From NCBI RefSeq assembly GCF_001314605.1, contig NZ_LIHP01000018.1, positions 62,001 to 126,000 on the forward strand: a stretch of DNA of 64,000 nt, read 5' to 3'. This DNA comes from Marinobacter sp. HL-58 (GTDB taxonomy: Bacteria > Pseudomonadota > Gammaproteobacteria > Pseudomonadales > Oleiphilaceae). Positions within the stretch are counted from its first letter, which is position 1. Each line of letters begins with the position of its first letter. The position numbers and the translations under genes were made by a program. The notes beneath the pieces were generated by a model. The model saw only the letters and a list, made by a program, of their open reading frames with translations. It was not told the origin of the DNA and made no database searches. Shown piece after piece: positions 1 to 7,927 of this stretch.

Positions 1-1858
1 GGAGGGCCAGTGCCATCGCTTGCTGCAGCCGGTCGGAAAACAGAACGCGGTTCGGCAAGCCGGTCAGTGCATCGTAATGCGCCATCACCAGAAGCTTCCG
101 CTCCTGTTCCTTGAGCCGGGTGATATCGCTGAAGATGCCTACGAAATGGGAAACTTCACCATGGTCCCCACGCACGCTACTGATGGTTACCGCGAGAATC
201 AGGTTATCGCCGTTGTGATGCTTGCAGGCGAACTCTCCCGACCAGAAGCCCTGATTCCTGGCAGTGGAGAAAACACTGCTGCCCTCATCCAGCGGCAGCG
301 GTGGCAAACGTCCGATGGCCCGCTTCTGGGGCCGGCCAGTGATCTCAAGATAGGCGTCATTGGCGTCAAGAACCACGCCATGGCTGTCGGTGATAAAAAT
401 CGCTTCGCGGGCATGATCAAACACACTTGCGGCCAGGCGCTGGCGTTGCTCGGCCTGTTTCCTCCTGGTGATATCATAAAGGGAGCAGAGTATGACCGGT
501 TCGCTGTCACCTTCACCCTCAACCGGAGCCAGGGTCATGTCAACCCAGACCTCGGTTCGATCGGAGCGAAGCAACATCCATTCGCACTGTTCCACGAGGC
601 CGCCTCTCACCCTGACGAGGGTCTGCGCCATCTTCTGGCTGGAGAGTTGCCCATCCGGCTGGTACTCCGGTGAAAAGACCGCGAGGCCCTTGCCGTGCAG
701 TGATTCATCCGAGGCATACCGGAGCAGATCCACGGCAGCTCGGTTGGTATTGACCAATACACCTTCCCGAATCAGCAGGGCCGGCTGGGGCCAGTCACGA
801 ATGAGCCGTTTGAGTCGTTTCTGCTGCACTGCCAGTTCGCGCTTGCTCCGGCCAAGCCACAGCGAGCTGCCCAGCAGCAGAATGACCAGAACCAGAATCG
901 TGAACACCCAGATGCGATACTGATTCAGGACATCAACCCAGGTTACCTGTGGCATCTGGTCGTAGGGGGGCACTCGAAGCGTTCGGGCCAGGTACTCCAC
1001 CGACTGGTAATCCGCAGGCGGGGAAAAACCGCTTATGCCGGCAGCCGCGGCCGCTTCGTCTTCCGGCTCAAGGGCAAAGAGCGCGGAGGCGACCCGACGG
1101 ACGTCTCGCTCATTAACGTGGGGCAGAGCCACCAGAGGCCACTCCGGATAGAGGCGTGTCGACACGGCGTAGGGAAACCCCGCCAGTGCCTGGTGGTTCA
1201 GTACTTTTATCTGCGCGAGTAAGTCCGGGTCTTCCAGGGCCATCTCTTCAAGAATACTGGTGCGAATGAAGCCGACGTCAGAGTCTTCCGAAAGCACCGA
1301 CCGCACAACCCGATCATGGGTATCCACGAAACGAACCAGGTTCATCCGGCGGATATCAACTCCGGCATCCAGCAATTCCAGGGCCTGAGCCTGATACCCA
1401 CCAAGAAAATGAACCCCCGGCGAGGCAATACTTTTACCCTGGATGTCTCCGAGGGCATCAATATCCTCCCGCTCCGCCCTGGTAAACATGACGCCGCCCA
1501 GGCTTGCGGTAGAATTGTCTCCCGAGCGCCGGACCAGGGTGGCCAGAACACCGGTCAGGCTTCTTTCACTGCGTATCTGGAGAAAATGGCTCGGATTGGT
1601 CAGGAAAAAATCCAGCCTGTTGGCGGCAACCGCTCGGCTCATCTGATCCTGGTTGAGCACTTCGAGTGTTACGTCCACTCCAGCCTCTTCCGAGAGATAG
1701 CGGACCAGCGGCTCGTATCGTTCACGGATAATGTGATCAGACCGATAGGCGAACACACCAAGCGCCAGGGTTTCCCGGGCAGGAGCAATTTCGCTTGTCA
1801 GGCATGCGGTAACAAAAGAAATTATAATCAGGATTGAGGGCCGCCAGCGAACGCTCAA
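1..1858 (-). CDS. Diguanylate cyclase with PhnD-like periplasmic sensor and PAS domains (C-terminus outside window)
   Basis: I read this frame directly on the minus strand for about 619 codons to the window edge. A hydrophobic leader (about residues 1-25) precedes a periplasmic binding-protein domain of PhnD/phosphonate-binding type (about 26-270, beginning ETLALGVFAYRSD). One membrane helix follows at about 316-336, then two PAS-like regions (about 350-450 and 470-590) and the start of a GGDEF domain (HYDALTGLPNRVLF, from about 592). The cyclase signature and any EAL domain lie outside the window. The start is TTG at 1858: AGGAGG sits 5 bases upstream and the codon overlaps the stop of the upstream gene as TTGA, so the two should be translationally coupled. 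Inferred role: membrane c-di-GMP enzyme that senses a small periplasmic ligand directly or through the coupled binding protein. Confidence 0.85.
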   Translation of the reverse strand, partial: MSVRWRPSILIIISFVTACLTSEIAPARETLALGVFAYRSDHIIRERYEPLVRYLSEEAGVDVTLEVLNQDQMSRAVAANRLDFFLTNPSHFLQIRSERSLTGVLATLVRRSGDNSTASLGGVMFTRAEREDIDALGDIQGKSIASPGVHFLGGYQAQALELLDAGVDIRRMNLVRFVDTHDRVVRSVLSEDSDVGFIRTSILEEMALEDPDLLAQIKVLNHQALAGFPYAVSTRLYPEWPLVALPHVNERDVRRVASALFALEPEDEAAAAAGISGFSPPADYQSVEYLARTLRVPPYDQMPQVTWVDVLNQYRIWVFTILVLVILLLGSSLWLGRSKRELAVQQKRLKRLIRDWPQPALLIREGVLVNTNRAAVDLLRYASDESLHGKGLAVFSPEYQPDGQLSSQKMAQTLVRVRGGLVEQCEWMLLRSDRTEVWVDMTLAPVEGEGDSEPVILCSLYDITRRKQAEQRQRLAASVFDHAREAIFITDSHGVVLDANDAYLEITGRPQKRAIGRLPPLPLDEGSSVFSTARNQGFWSGEFACKHHNGDNLILAVTISSVRGDHGEVSHFVGIFSDITRLKEQERKLLVMAHYDALTGLPNRVLFSDRLQQAMALAL

Positions 1859-2829
1859 GACAGCCTCCTGGGCAGAAAGGCAGGATCGCACAGGCGCCGG
1901 AATCCGGGCTCACCTGGGATCATTCCCTCACGAACCATCAGGCGGGAGAGCGAACGGGCCATGGCTTCCACCCGGCCAGAGGCAGCGAGGTAACGCTGAT
2001 TTGCCGCCAGATCCGGCAGCATCACCGTTCCCAGAGCGCTCTTCACGTTCTCGGGCCGGATTCCCTGACGACTTGCCACCCGGTAAATGGAATCGTGCAT
2101 ACTCCGCACCAGATGACGCAAGCCGGAAAAGTGCGCTGCAACCAGGTCGCGCACTGCCCGTGGGTTCTGTTCCGCCGTGTCACGGGTCACCACGAGCACA
2201 TCAAAAATGGTTTCCGGCATTTCGCTGCTGTCGAAGAGCCGGACCCCGCCCTCTTGTTCAAGCGCCGAAACCGTCGGCTCGTAACAGACAGACGCATCCA
2301 CATCACCACGGGCCCAGGCCTCGGGATGCAGGTTTACCGGCAGATCAACCGTAACAATGTCATCCCGGGTGAGGCCGGCAACCTCAAGGATCTTGAGCAA
2401 CAGGATACCGGAGACCCCATCCAGCTCAACCGCTATGCGCTGGCCCCTGAGATCCGCCAGTTCACTGATCCGGGGGCGAACCATCAGAACATCAGCCCCG
2501 GCAGACACATCGGCCACGGCCACGACCACCAGTTCTGTGCCCTGGGACCAGACCCTGATGGTTTCATCAAGCGTCAATGCCGCGCCGCCCAGCTCACCGG
2601 ACAGCAGGCCATTCATTGAGTCCCGGGCCGAGGTACCGGTCCTGAAGGTGACCGTCTCCGGCAACCAGCCAAAGTCCCGTGCCAGATACAGTGGCTCATA
2701 CCCGATCCAGGGGTGAATCCCGAAAGCCAGGGGCCCGGGTTTGCTGCAACCGGATAACCCGGCCACAGAGAGACCAGCGGCTATTGATAAACCAAGAAAG
2801 TCACGGCGCTGCATCTGGTTTCCGGGCAA
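1855..2829 (-). CDS. NMT1/SsuA-like substrate-binding lipoprotein
   Basis: A 324-residue periplasmic binding protein of the ABC-type nitrate/sulfonate/NMT1 superfamily. The N-terminus has a twin-arginine-like RRDFLG followed by a hydrophobic stretch and a lipobox (LSGC), so a Tat- or Sec-exported lipoprotein is likely. The typical opening GIHPWIGYEPLYLARDFGWL follows. A later start at MQRRDFL is possible. No ABC permease or ATPase lies beside it. Instead its stop overlaps the TTG start of a GGDEF sensor that carries its own binding-protein domain. I infer that it works as a sensory accessory protein rather than in transport. The ligand cannot be predicted from sequence. Confidence 0.85.
   Translation of the reverse strand: MPGNQMQRRDFLGLSIAAGLSVAGLSGCSKPGPLAFGIHPWIGYEPLYLARDFGWLPETVTFRTGTSARDSMNGLLSGELGGAALTLDETIRVWSQGTELVVVAVADVSAGADVLMVRPRISELADLRGQRIAVELDGVSGILLLKILEVAGLTRDDIVTVDLPVNLHPEAWARGDVDASVCYEPTVSALEQEGGVRLFDSSEMPETIFDVLVVTRDTAEQNPRAVRDLVAAHFSGLRHLVRSMHDSIYRVASRQGIRPENVKSALGTVMLPDLAANQRYLAASGRVEAMARSLSRLMVREGMIPGEPGFRRLCDPAFLPRRLS
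1864..1869 (-). promoter_or_regulatory. Ribosome binding site fixing a TTG start
   Basis: On the minus strand this reads AGGAGG, a full Shine-Dalgarno core, 5 bases before the TTG at 1858. It lies inside the last codons of the upstream binding-protein gene. No ATG or GTG in that frame has a comparable site, so it decides the start. Confidence 0.75.
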
Positions 2830-2919
2830 GGTAGCGTTAATTAACTTTTATCAAGAAAAGTCAGCTTACTGCGTGACAGTTTACCGATACAACCGCAACA
2901 TGCACTGCGGCGTATCAAT

Positions 2920-3828
2920 TTATCCCAACGAAAGAAACACCGCCATCAACACCGGCGACAAAAACGACAACAGGAATCCGGAAGCAATGGCAACAGGCAC
3001 ACAAGCCAGGCCACCGCTGCTGCGGATCACCGGAAGGGTAAAGTCCATGGCCGTGGCACCGCCGTAGCCAATGGCCATGGCCGGCCGGGTGGAAATCAGC
3101 AGGGGAATGATGGCCAGGGCTATGATTTCCCGGATAACGTCATTGAGAAAGGCAACGCCACCCCAGGCAGGCCCCAGGGCATCACCGATCACAATGCCCG
3201 ACAGGGAATACCATCCAAAGCCGGATGCCATGGCGAGCACGTCGTGCCAGGGCAGCCCAAGCCAGGGTATCAGCACAATGCCGGCCACCAGGGAACTGAG
3301 CGTAAGGGCCAGCGCAATGCCCAGGCCCTGTCGGTTCATCAACAGTTTGCGCAGGGACAGGCCGGCGTTACGCAACTGGATGCCGATGAAGAAAAGCAGC
3401 AGCATCAGAGCCCAGGTCGCCACCTGTTCGGCCATGGGCATATCCGGCAACAGATAAAAGCCGGCAAGCAGGCCGACCACAACCGCCACCAAAGGTTTCA
3501 GACCGGCCAGAAACAGCCGGCGATAGCCGGTGCCGACATCACCCTCCGGACGTTCAACGGTCATCGGCTGCCAGCGATGGAACAGCCACAATCCGATCAT
3601 GTTTGCCACCAGCAGGACAACAACCAGCAGCAGGACCTGGGCCGCCATTCCGCCAAGCTGGGCAGACAAGCCTTCCATCTGGCCCAGACCCAGGCCCAGC
3701 AACGCCAGGATAAAATAGATCAGCCCCTCAACGGTGTAGTGGATCGCCGTCATCAGTTGACGGTTTTCCAGTGCCAGGGCAAAGCCCAGAAATAACGGTG
3801 CCAGAATCAGCAATGCGCCGGTCAGCAT
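2920..3828 (-). CDS. lysO: LysO (YbjE) family membrane exporter
   Basis: A 302-residue, almost wholly hydrophobic protein with about eight membrane segments. It matches the E. coli LysO/YbjE family, a lysine and thialysine exporter of the inner membrane. Family-typical stretches are FFIGIQLRNAGLSLRKLLMNR, ASGFGWYSLSGIVIGDALGP and GATAMDFTLPVIRSSGG. GAGGG-like bases lie 6 nt before the ATG. It sits 36 bp downstream of a small unknown gene on the same strand and is probably the last gene of the signalling operon that starts at 7821. Substrate lysine is inferred from the family. Confidence 0.85.
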   Translation of the reverse strand: MLTGALLILAPLFLGFALALENRQLMTAIHYTVEGLIYFILALLGLGLGQMEGLSAQLGGMAAQVLLLVVVLLVANMIGLWLFHRWQPMTVERPEGDVGTGYRRLFLAGLKPLVAVVVGLLAGFYLLPDMPMAEQVATWALMLLLFFIGIQLRNAGLSLRKLLMNRQGLGIALALTLSSLVAGIVLIPWLGLPWHDVLAMASGFGWYSLSGIVIGDALGPAWGGVAFLNDVIREIIALAIIPLLISTRPAMAIGYGGATAMDFTLPVIRSSGGLACVPVAIASGFLLSFLSPVLMAVFLSLG

Positions 3829-3864
3829 ATAACCCTCGGGAATGGTCGTGGATAGTGCGGCAAT

Positions 3865-4236
3865 TCAGCCGATCGGCTCGTACTGATCCGGATCGAAATG
3901 AAAGTGACCGGCACTGGCATCGCAGTCTACACGAATGGAACGGGCCAGGCGCTGGGCCATCACCGACCAGACCACGTAGTCGTGGGGCTGGGGCTGGTAA
4001 TCATCTCCCATCAGTGCCCCCGCAATACTGCGCAATACGCCTTCGGCCCGGGTAATCGAACGATAGGGACCCTGGCAACGGTGCTTTTCGGGCTGGCCGT
4101 TCAACGGACCACTGAGCGCAACCAGCGCCCAGACGTCATCACCAATCGGTTTGATGAAAAGCTCCACCCGGCGCTGGTCACGAAGCATCACCAGGGAACG
4201 CAGCGGGCCACGGCCGTGGAAGTAGTGCAGTTTCAC
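3865..4236 (-). CDS. Small unknown protein, GTG start
   Basis: A 123-residue basic soluble protein beginning MKLHYFHGRGPLRSL, with no signal peptide or membrane helix. I do not recognise the family. It is rich in Arg and His and has several short strand-like stretches (VELFIKPIG, WALVALSG). It lies 18 bp downstream of the DUF2288 gene and 36 bp upstream of the LysO-like gene, all on one strand, so it is probably co-transcribed. The GTG start lacks a clear Shine-Dalgarno, which fits translational coupling. Function unknown. Confidence 0.6.
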   Translation of the reverse strand: MKLHYFHGRGPLRSLVMLRDQRRVELFIKPIGDDVWALVALSGPLNGQPEKHRCQGPYRSITRAEGVLRSIAGALMGDDYQPQPHDYVVWSVMAQRLARSIRVDCDASAGHFHFDPDQYEPIG

Positions 4237-4254
4237 GACGTGACCACATAACAG

Positions 4255-4575
4255 TCAGTGAAGCACATGGCCGGACCTGTCCTGCACCAGAACCCAGGGC
4301 GCAATGACCACGGCCCAGAGTTCGGTGTTTTCCTTGTACCAGTGACGGGCCAGATCAGGCGCAACATCACCCACCTGACCGGCGTCCATCCAGCTCCTGA
4401 ACCTTGCGGTGTTGTCGGCTGCCAGTTCTGCTGCAACATCCAGCAGATCCAGTTCCGGAGACACCTTCACCACATGACCACGGGCGTAATAGACCTGCAG
4501 GTCATGCCAGCTGATCCTGGAGGTTTCCAGGTTCAGTTTGCTTTTGAGTGCTTCCGGAGATTCTTTGTTAAACAT
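4255..4575 (-). CDS. DUF2288 family protein
   Basis: A 106-residue soluble protein matching the DUF2288 family, with the typical KLNLETSRISWHDLQVYYARG opening and a closing ELWAVVIAPWVLVQDR. I chose the ATG at 4575 (MFNKESPEALK), two bases after the stop of the upstream receiver gene. An earlier in-frame start at 4596 would only add seven residues overlapping that gene. The family has no known function. Position inside an operon of receiver, HDOD and GGDEF genes suggests a signalling link, but this is only context. Confidence 0.8.
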   Translation of the reverse strand: MFNKESPEALKSKLNLETSRISWHDLQVYYARGHVVKVSPELDLLDVAAELAADNTARFRSWMDAGQVGDVAPDLARHWYKENTELWAVVIAPWVLVQDRSGHVLH

Positions 4576-4577
4576 GC

Positions 4578-4973
4578 TCAAACCTTGGACTTCCATATTT
4601 CGCGTATCCGGTCTGCCAGGGTCATGGGGTCGAATGGCTTGGGTATCACCTCTACAGCTCCCAGCTCCCGGTAGAACGCAACTTCTTCAGTTTGCACCTT
4701 GGCGGTCATGAATACCACCGGCACACTCTTCAACACAGGGTTTGCCTGCATGGCACGTAATGTCGACGGGCCATCCATGCCGGGCATCATCACATCAAGA
4801 AGGACCAGATCGGGCCCAAAATCCGGACCTTCATCAAGTGCTTCCTGCCCCGAACTACACGTTTTGAGCGAAAATCCACCCACCGTTTCCAGTGCCAGTT
4901 CAGCGACTGCCCGGATGTCTGCGTCATCCTCCACATAAAGGATTCGCTGAAGCTCTTCTGACTTCTCACCCAT
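4578..4973 (-). CDS. Single-domain response regulator (CheY-like receiver)
   Basis: A 131-residue receiver with no output domain. Visible are the acidic pair D16-D17 (VEDDAD), phosphoacceptor D60 (LLDVMMPGMDG), the conserved Thr of FMTAKV and the Lys of VIPKPFDP. Its start overlaps the stop of the REC-HDOD gene by 8 bp, so the genes are coupled. Such stand-alone receivers usually pass phosphate to an HPt or bind a partner. The HPt domain of the upstream GGDEF protein and the two divergent kinases are obvious candidates (inference). Confidence 0.9.
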   Translation of the reverse strand: MGEKSEELQRILYVEDDADIRAVAELALETVGGFSLKTCSSGQEALDEGPDFGPDLVLLDVMMPGMDGPSTLRAMQANPVLKSVPVVFMTAKVQTEEVAFYRELGAVEVIPKPFDPMTLADRIREIWKSKV

Positions 4974-6111
4974 TGTGACTCTCCGCGTTGCTATCGCTCA
5001 AACCCAATCTGCGTAAAAGACGCAAACACTCCTCGCCAGAGCCCTCTCCATTTATCTGTAATGCGGACGCGCGCATAATCAGTTTCGACTTACTCGTCGC
5101 ATCACGCGGTAAAAAGTGAACAGCACCAATTAACTCCCTCAACTGCAAGGGCAGGTGCCACTGTACCTTGAGCCGGTTACCATATCTCTGTGCCCATGTT
5201 TGCAGTTCGGCCTCAATCCGGTCATCAGATATCAAGCCGTTGCGATCGAGGCATTGTTGCATCACCTTGAGCACGGCCAACTCGCCCACGCGGCTGAGCA
5301 ATGCTGCGGTGTGAACCTCAGAATGATTGGCGCCCACTCTCAGCGCAATCCGTTCAGCCTCGCCTGCTACCTTTTTGGATGTTTCGAGAAACCCGGCAGC
5401 GATTTCAGCGAGGCGGCTGTCACGCAATTGCCCGGATATATCAAGCGACAGCGCCATGGCATGCTGCAACGACCTGTCCACGCCCAGGGTTGCAATCGCA
5501 TCTCTGAGATTGCGCACAGGCTCCCCCGTTTTCTGAAGCGAAGCGCTGTTGGCGACGTCAAGCAGCCGGGTCGTCAAAGCCACCTCCCCGTTCCAGCGCT
5601 CGGCAAGCTGCGACACGGAAAGATCCTCTTTGCGATCAAACAACTCAATAATCTTTGCGGCATCAAAAGCGGCCGGAAGCTGGATGATCGAGTCCATCGA
5701 ACTCTGCAAGAGGTCATTGAGGTCCGGCGGCATTTCGCACTGACCAGTTGCAGGCCCCACCAATACCGTCAACCTTTCATGCAGAAATGACACATCAAAC
5801 GGCTTGCTGATGTAGCCACTGATGCCATAGTGGGCAGCCTTGAGGACAGACTCCCGGTCCGAACGGCCGGAAACCATTACGATCGGAGACTGTTTGTCAT
5901 TTTCCCGAACGGTTCTGACCACATCAAGACCAGAACCGTCCGGCAAGTTCCAGTCAATAATCATCAGGTCAGCCCCCTGTTTCCACCAATGCTCCAGGGC
6001 AGTTTCAACCGAGGACGTGACGAAAACCGTGCCGCCCGGATAAAGTCCGTCAACCACGGTTTCTATCAGGTCAGCGAGCAATACATCGTCTTCCAGAATC
6101 AGTGATCTCAT
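4966..6111 (-). CDS. Response regulator with HDOD output domain
   Basis: A 381-residue soluble protein. The N-terminal receiver (about 1-120) has D8-D9, phosphoacceptor D53 (IIDWNLPDGSG) and the Lys of GYISKPFDV. The rest (about 150-350) is an HDOD domain, seen in LPAAFDAAKIIELFDR and the long helical region after it. HDOD is a catalytically inactive HD-like fold that binds signalling partners, often in c-di-GMP or surface-behaviour control. It lies 12 bp downstream of the HPt-REC-GGDEF gene and overlaps the next receiver gene. The upstream sensor is probably one of the divergent kinases at 7928 or 9726. Confidence 0.88.
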   Translation of the reverse strand: MRSLILEDDVLLADLIETVVDGLYPGGTVFVTSSVETALEHWWKQGADLMIIDWNLPDGSGLDVVRTVRENDKQSPIVMVSGRSDRESVLKAAHYGISGYISKPFDVSFLHERLTVLVGPATGQCEMPPDLNDLLQSSMDSIIQLPAAFDAAKIIELFDRKEDLSVSQLAERWNGEVALTTRLLDVANSASLQKTGEPVRNLRDAIATLGVDRSLQHAMALSLDISGQLRDSRLAEIAAGFLETSKKVAGEAERIALRVGANHSEVHTAALLSRVGELAVLKVMQQCLDRNGLISDDRIEAELQTWAQRYGNRLKVQWHLPLQLRELIGAVHFLPRDATSKSKLIMRASALQINGEGSGEECLRLLRRLGLSDSNAESHNG

Positions 6112-6123
6112 AAGGGTCGCGCT

Positions 6124-7821
6124 TTAAACCTGATGAAAAACGGTAACGCCATTTCGGCCGGAAGTCTTACGCTCATACAGTGCCTGATCAGCAGCGTCCA
6201 GGGCATCGCTACCGGAGGCAAATGCATCGAGGCCAGCGATTCCGGCACTCAGAGTGACCGAAAAATTGCCTTCCGGAGTGGCGAATGACAGGTCGGCAAA
6301 CGCGTTGCATATCTGGGTCAACACGTTCTGTGCTTCATCGGTTGTACACTCCGGCAGGATTACTGCGAACTCCTCCCCACCATAACGCCCTATCAGGTCC
6401 GTTGAACGCAGACGATGCCTGAGCAGGTTGGCCAGCGCCTTGATCACCGCATCACCCGCTCGGTGGCCATACTGGTCGTTCACTGACTTGAAATGATCAA
6501 GATCCAGCATCACTACGGCTGACACATGCGACATTCTCTGGCATCTGGCATGCTCGTTTACTACCTCCTGCTTGATAACGGAATGCTTCAACAGCCCCGT
6601 AAGGCTATCTTTTATCAGCAATTCGTTCAGCTGCCGGGCACGGTAACAGCGGATCTGCGCCGTCCGGACAAGGTAGTCATCAGAAACCGGTTTGGTGATG
6701 AATTCATCCGCCCCTTTGGCCAGGGCTTCGAGCTGGACGTGTTTATCCCGCTCGGATGAGAGATAGACGATGGGTAGACTCAACCACTCCGGGTCAAAGC
6801 GGATCAGCTTGGCGACTGTGGTTCCCGAGTAGGCTCCCATACGTACATCCAGGAGCATTATATCCGGGCGAAACTCCGACAGCTCGGCAAGCACGGTTTC
6901 CGGGTCATTGATCGCTCTTACACGAAAACCGGCGTTTTCAAGGACTGTGCAGTAACGGGTAGCCAGGTATTCGTCATCATCAAGAATCAGTATCCTACCG
7001 GAAACCAGTTCATTCTGGTCATTCACCAACCGCTCTATTCTTTCTGCCAGCTGCGGGGCGTCAATGGGCTCTGGAAAGAAAGCGTCCGCACCCGCGTCAG
7101 CCAGTGCGTACCGGCTTTTGAAATCATCCTGGCGCCCCATACACAAGAGCGGAGGTCTGCCTGCGCTACTTTCGGACTCGAGAGGGTCCAACACTCTCGA
7201 CACCAGGGAAAGCGAGTCTTCACTGGTCACCACCGCTGTCATTCCCGGCTTTTGCTTCAGCGACACAGACCCGATATCCATTCTGGATATCAAGAATCCA
7301 TAGTTAGAGAGCGCATGTTCCAGAAAAATCGCCGTTTTTTCCGGGAGCCCGCACAAAATAACTTGAATGTCCGGAGCTGACTGAACTTCATTTTTTCTCG
7401 CACGCGGCTGGCGTTGTGGTAAACGCTCTGCAGACTCAGCGGTCCCATCGAGCAGCTTACGCAGATGCTGTGCTTCAGCGATAACTTCAAGCAACTGTTG
7501 CGTCTCTTCCTCGCGGTGATCGCAATGCTTATCTGTATCAGCAGTCAGTTGCTCTGCCAACGGCTTCAAGTTTTGTTCAAGAAGGCGTGCCTGATCACCC
7601 AATGCGGTGTACCCAAAAGTCCCGGCAGAACCTGCCAGCCGGTGCAGTGTGCTGTAGGCTGATAAAATGCTTTCTGTTATGTCCGGGCGTGCCCGGTCGT
7701 CACGAGTCAGCTGGAAAGCAATTTCCGCTAACTGATCGAGTTCGCCCTCTGTTTTGCTGCGGAAACTCAATCGCAGGCGGGCGAGTTTCTCCGCGACGCC
7801 TTCTGGTGCTTTTTTGTCCAT
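6124..7821 (-). CDS. HPt-REC-GGDEF diguanylate cyclase response regulator
   Basis: A 565-residue soluble protein. An HPt domain (about 10-110) has the phosphorylatable His at residue 60 in LHRLAGSAGTFGY. A degenerate receiver (about 155-275) has no Asp at the expected site. An intact receiver follows (about 278-395; ILILDDDEY, LLDVRMGAYSG, ITKPVSD). A C-terminal GGDEF domain has the active motif GRYGGEEFAVILPE and a conserved I-site (RSTD, five residues before), so feedback inhibition by c-di-GMP is expected. It would make c-di-GMP in response to phosphorelay. It heads the minus-strand operon and is divergent from the kinase at 7928. Confidence 0.92.
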   Translation of the reverse strand: MDKKAPEGVAEKLARLRLSFRSKTEGELDQLAEIAFQLTRDDRARPDITESILSAYSTLHRLAGSAGTFGYTALGDQARLLEQNLKPLAEQLTADTDKHCDHREEETQQLLEVIAEAQHLRKLLDGTAESAERLPQRQPRARKNEVQSAPDIQVILCGLPEKTAIFLEHALSNYGFLISRMDIGSVSLKQKPGMTAVVTSEDSLSLVSRVLDPLESESSAGRPPLLCMGRQDDFKSRYALADAGADAFFPEPIDAPQLAERIERLVNDQNELVSGRILILDDDEYLATRYCTVLENAGFRVRAINDPETVLAELSEFRPDIMLLDVRMGAYSGTTVAKLIRFDPEWLSLPIVYLSSERDKHVQLEALAKGADEFITKPVSDDYLVRTAQIRCYRARQLNELLIKDSLTGLLKHSVIKQEVVNEHARCQRMSHVSAVVMLDLDHFKSVNDQYGHRAGDAVIKALANLLRHRLRSTDLIGRYGGEEFAVILPECTTDEAQNVLTQICNAFADLSFATPEGNFSVTLSAGIAGLDAFASGSDALDAADQALYERKTSGRNGVTVFHQV

Positions 7822-7916
7822 AAAAGGCCTGACACCTCAAAATTTTGGTGATACAACCACATTGATTCGGCTAATCTGTGTTCATCACAAAACATTCTCC
7901 CGCAAAAAGCAACGAC

Positions 7917-7920
7917 GAGG
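7917..7920 (+). promoter_or_regulatory. Ribosome binding site for TTG-started histidine kinase
   Basis: GAGG, seven bases before the TTG at 7928. The only ATG further upstream in this frame (7754) lies inside the divergent GGDEF gene, so this site supports the TTG start. Confidence 0.6.
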
Positions 7921-7927
7921 CACTTCT

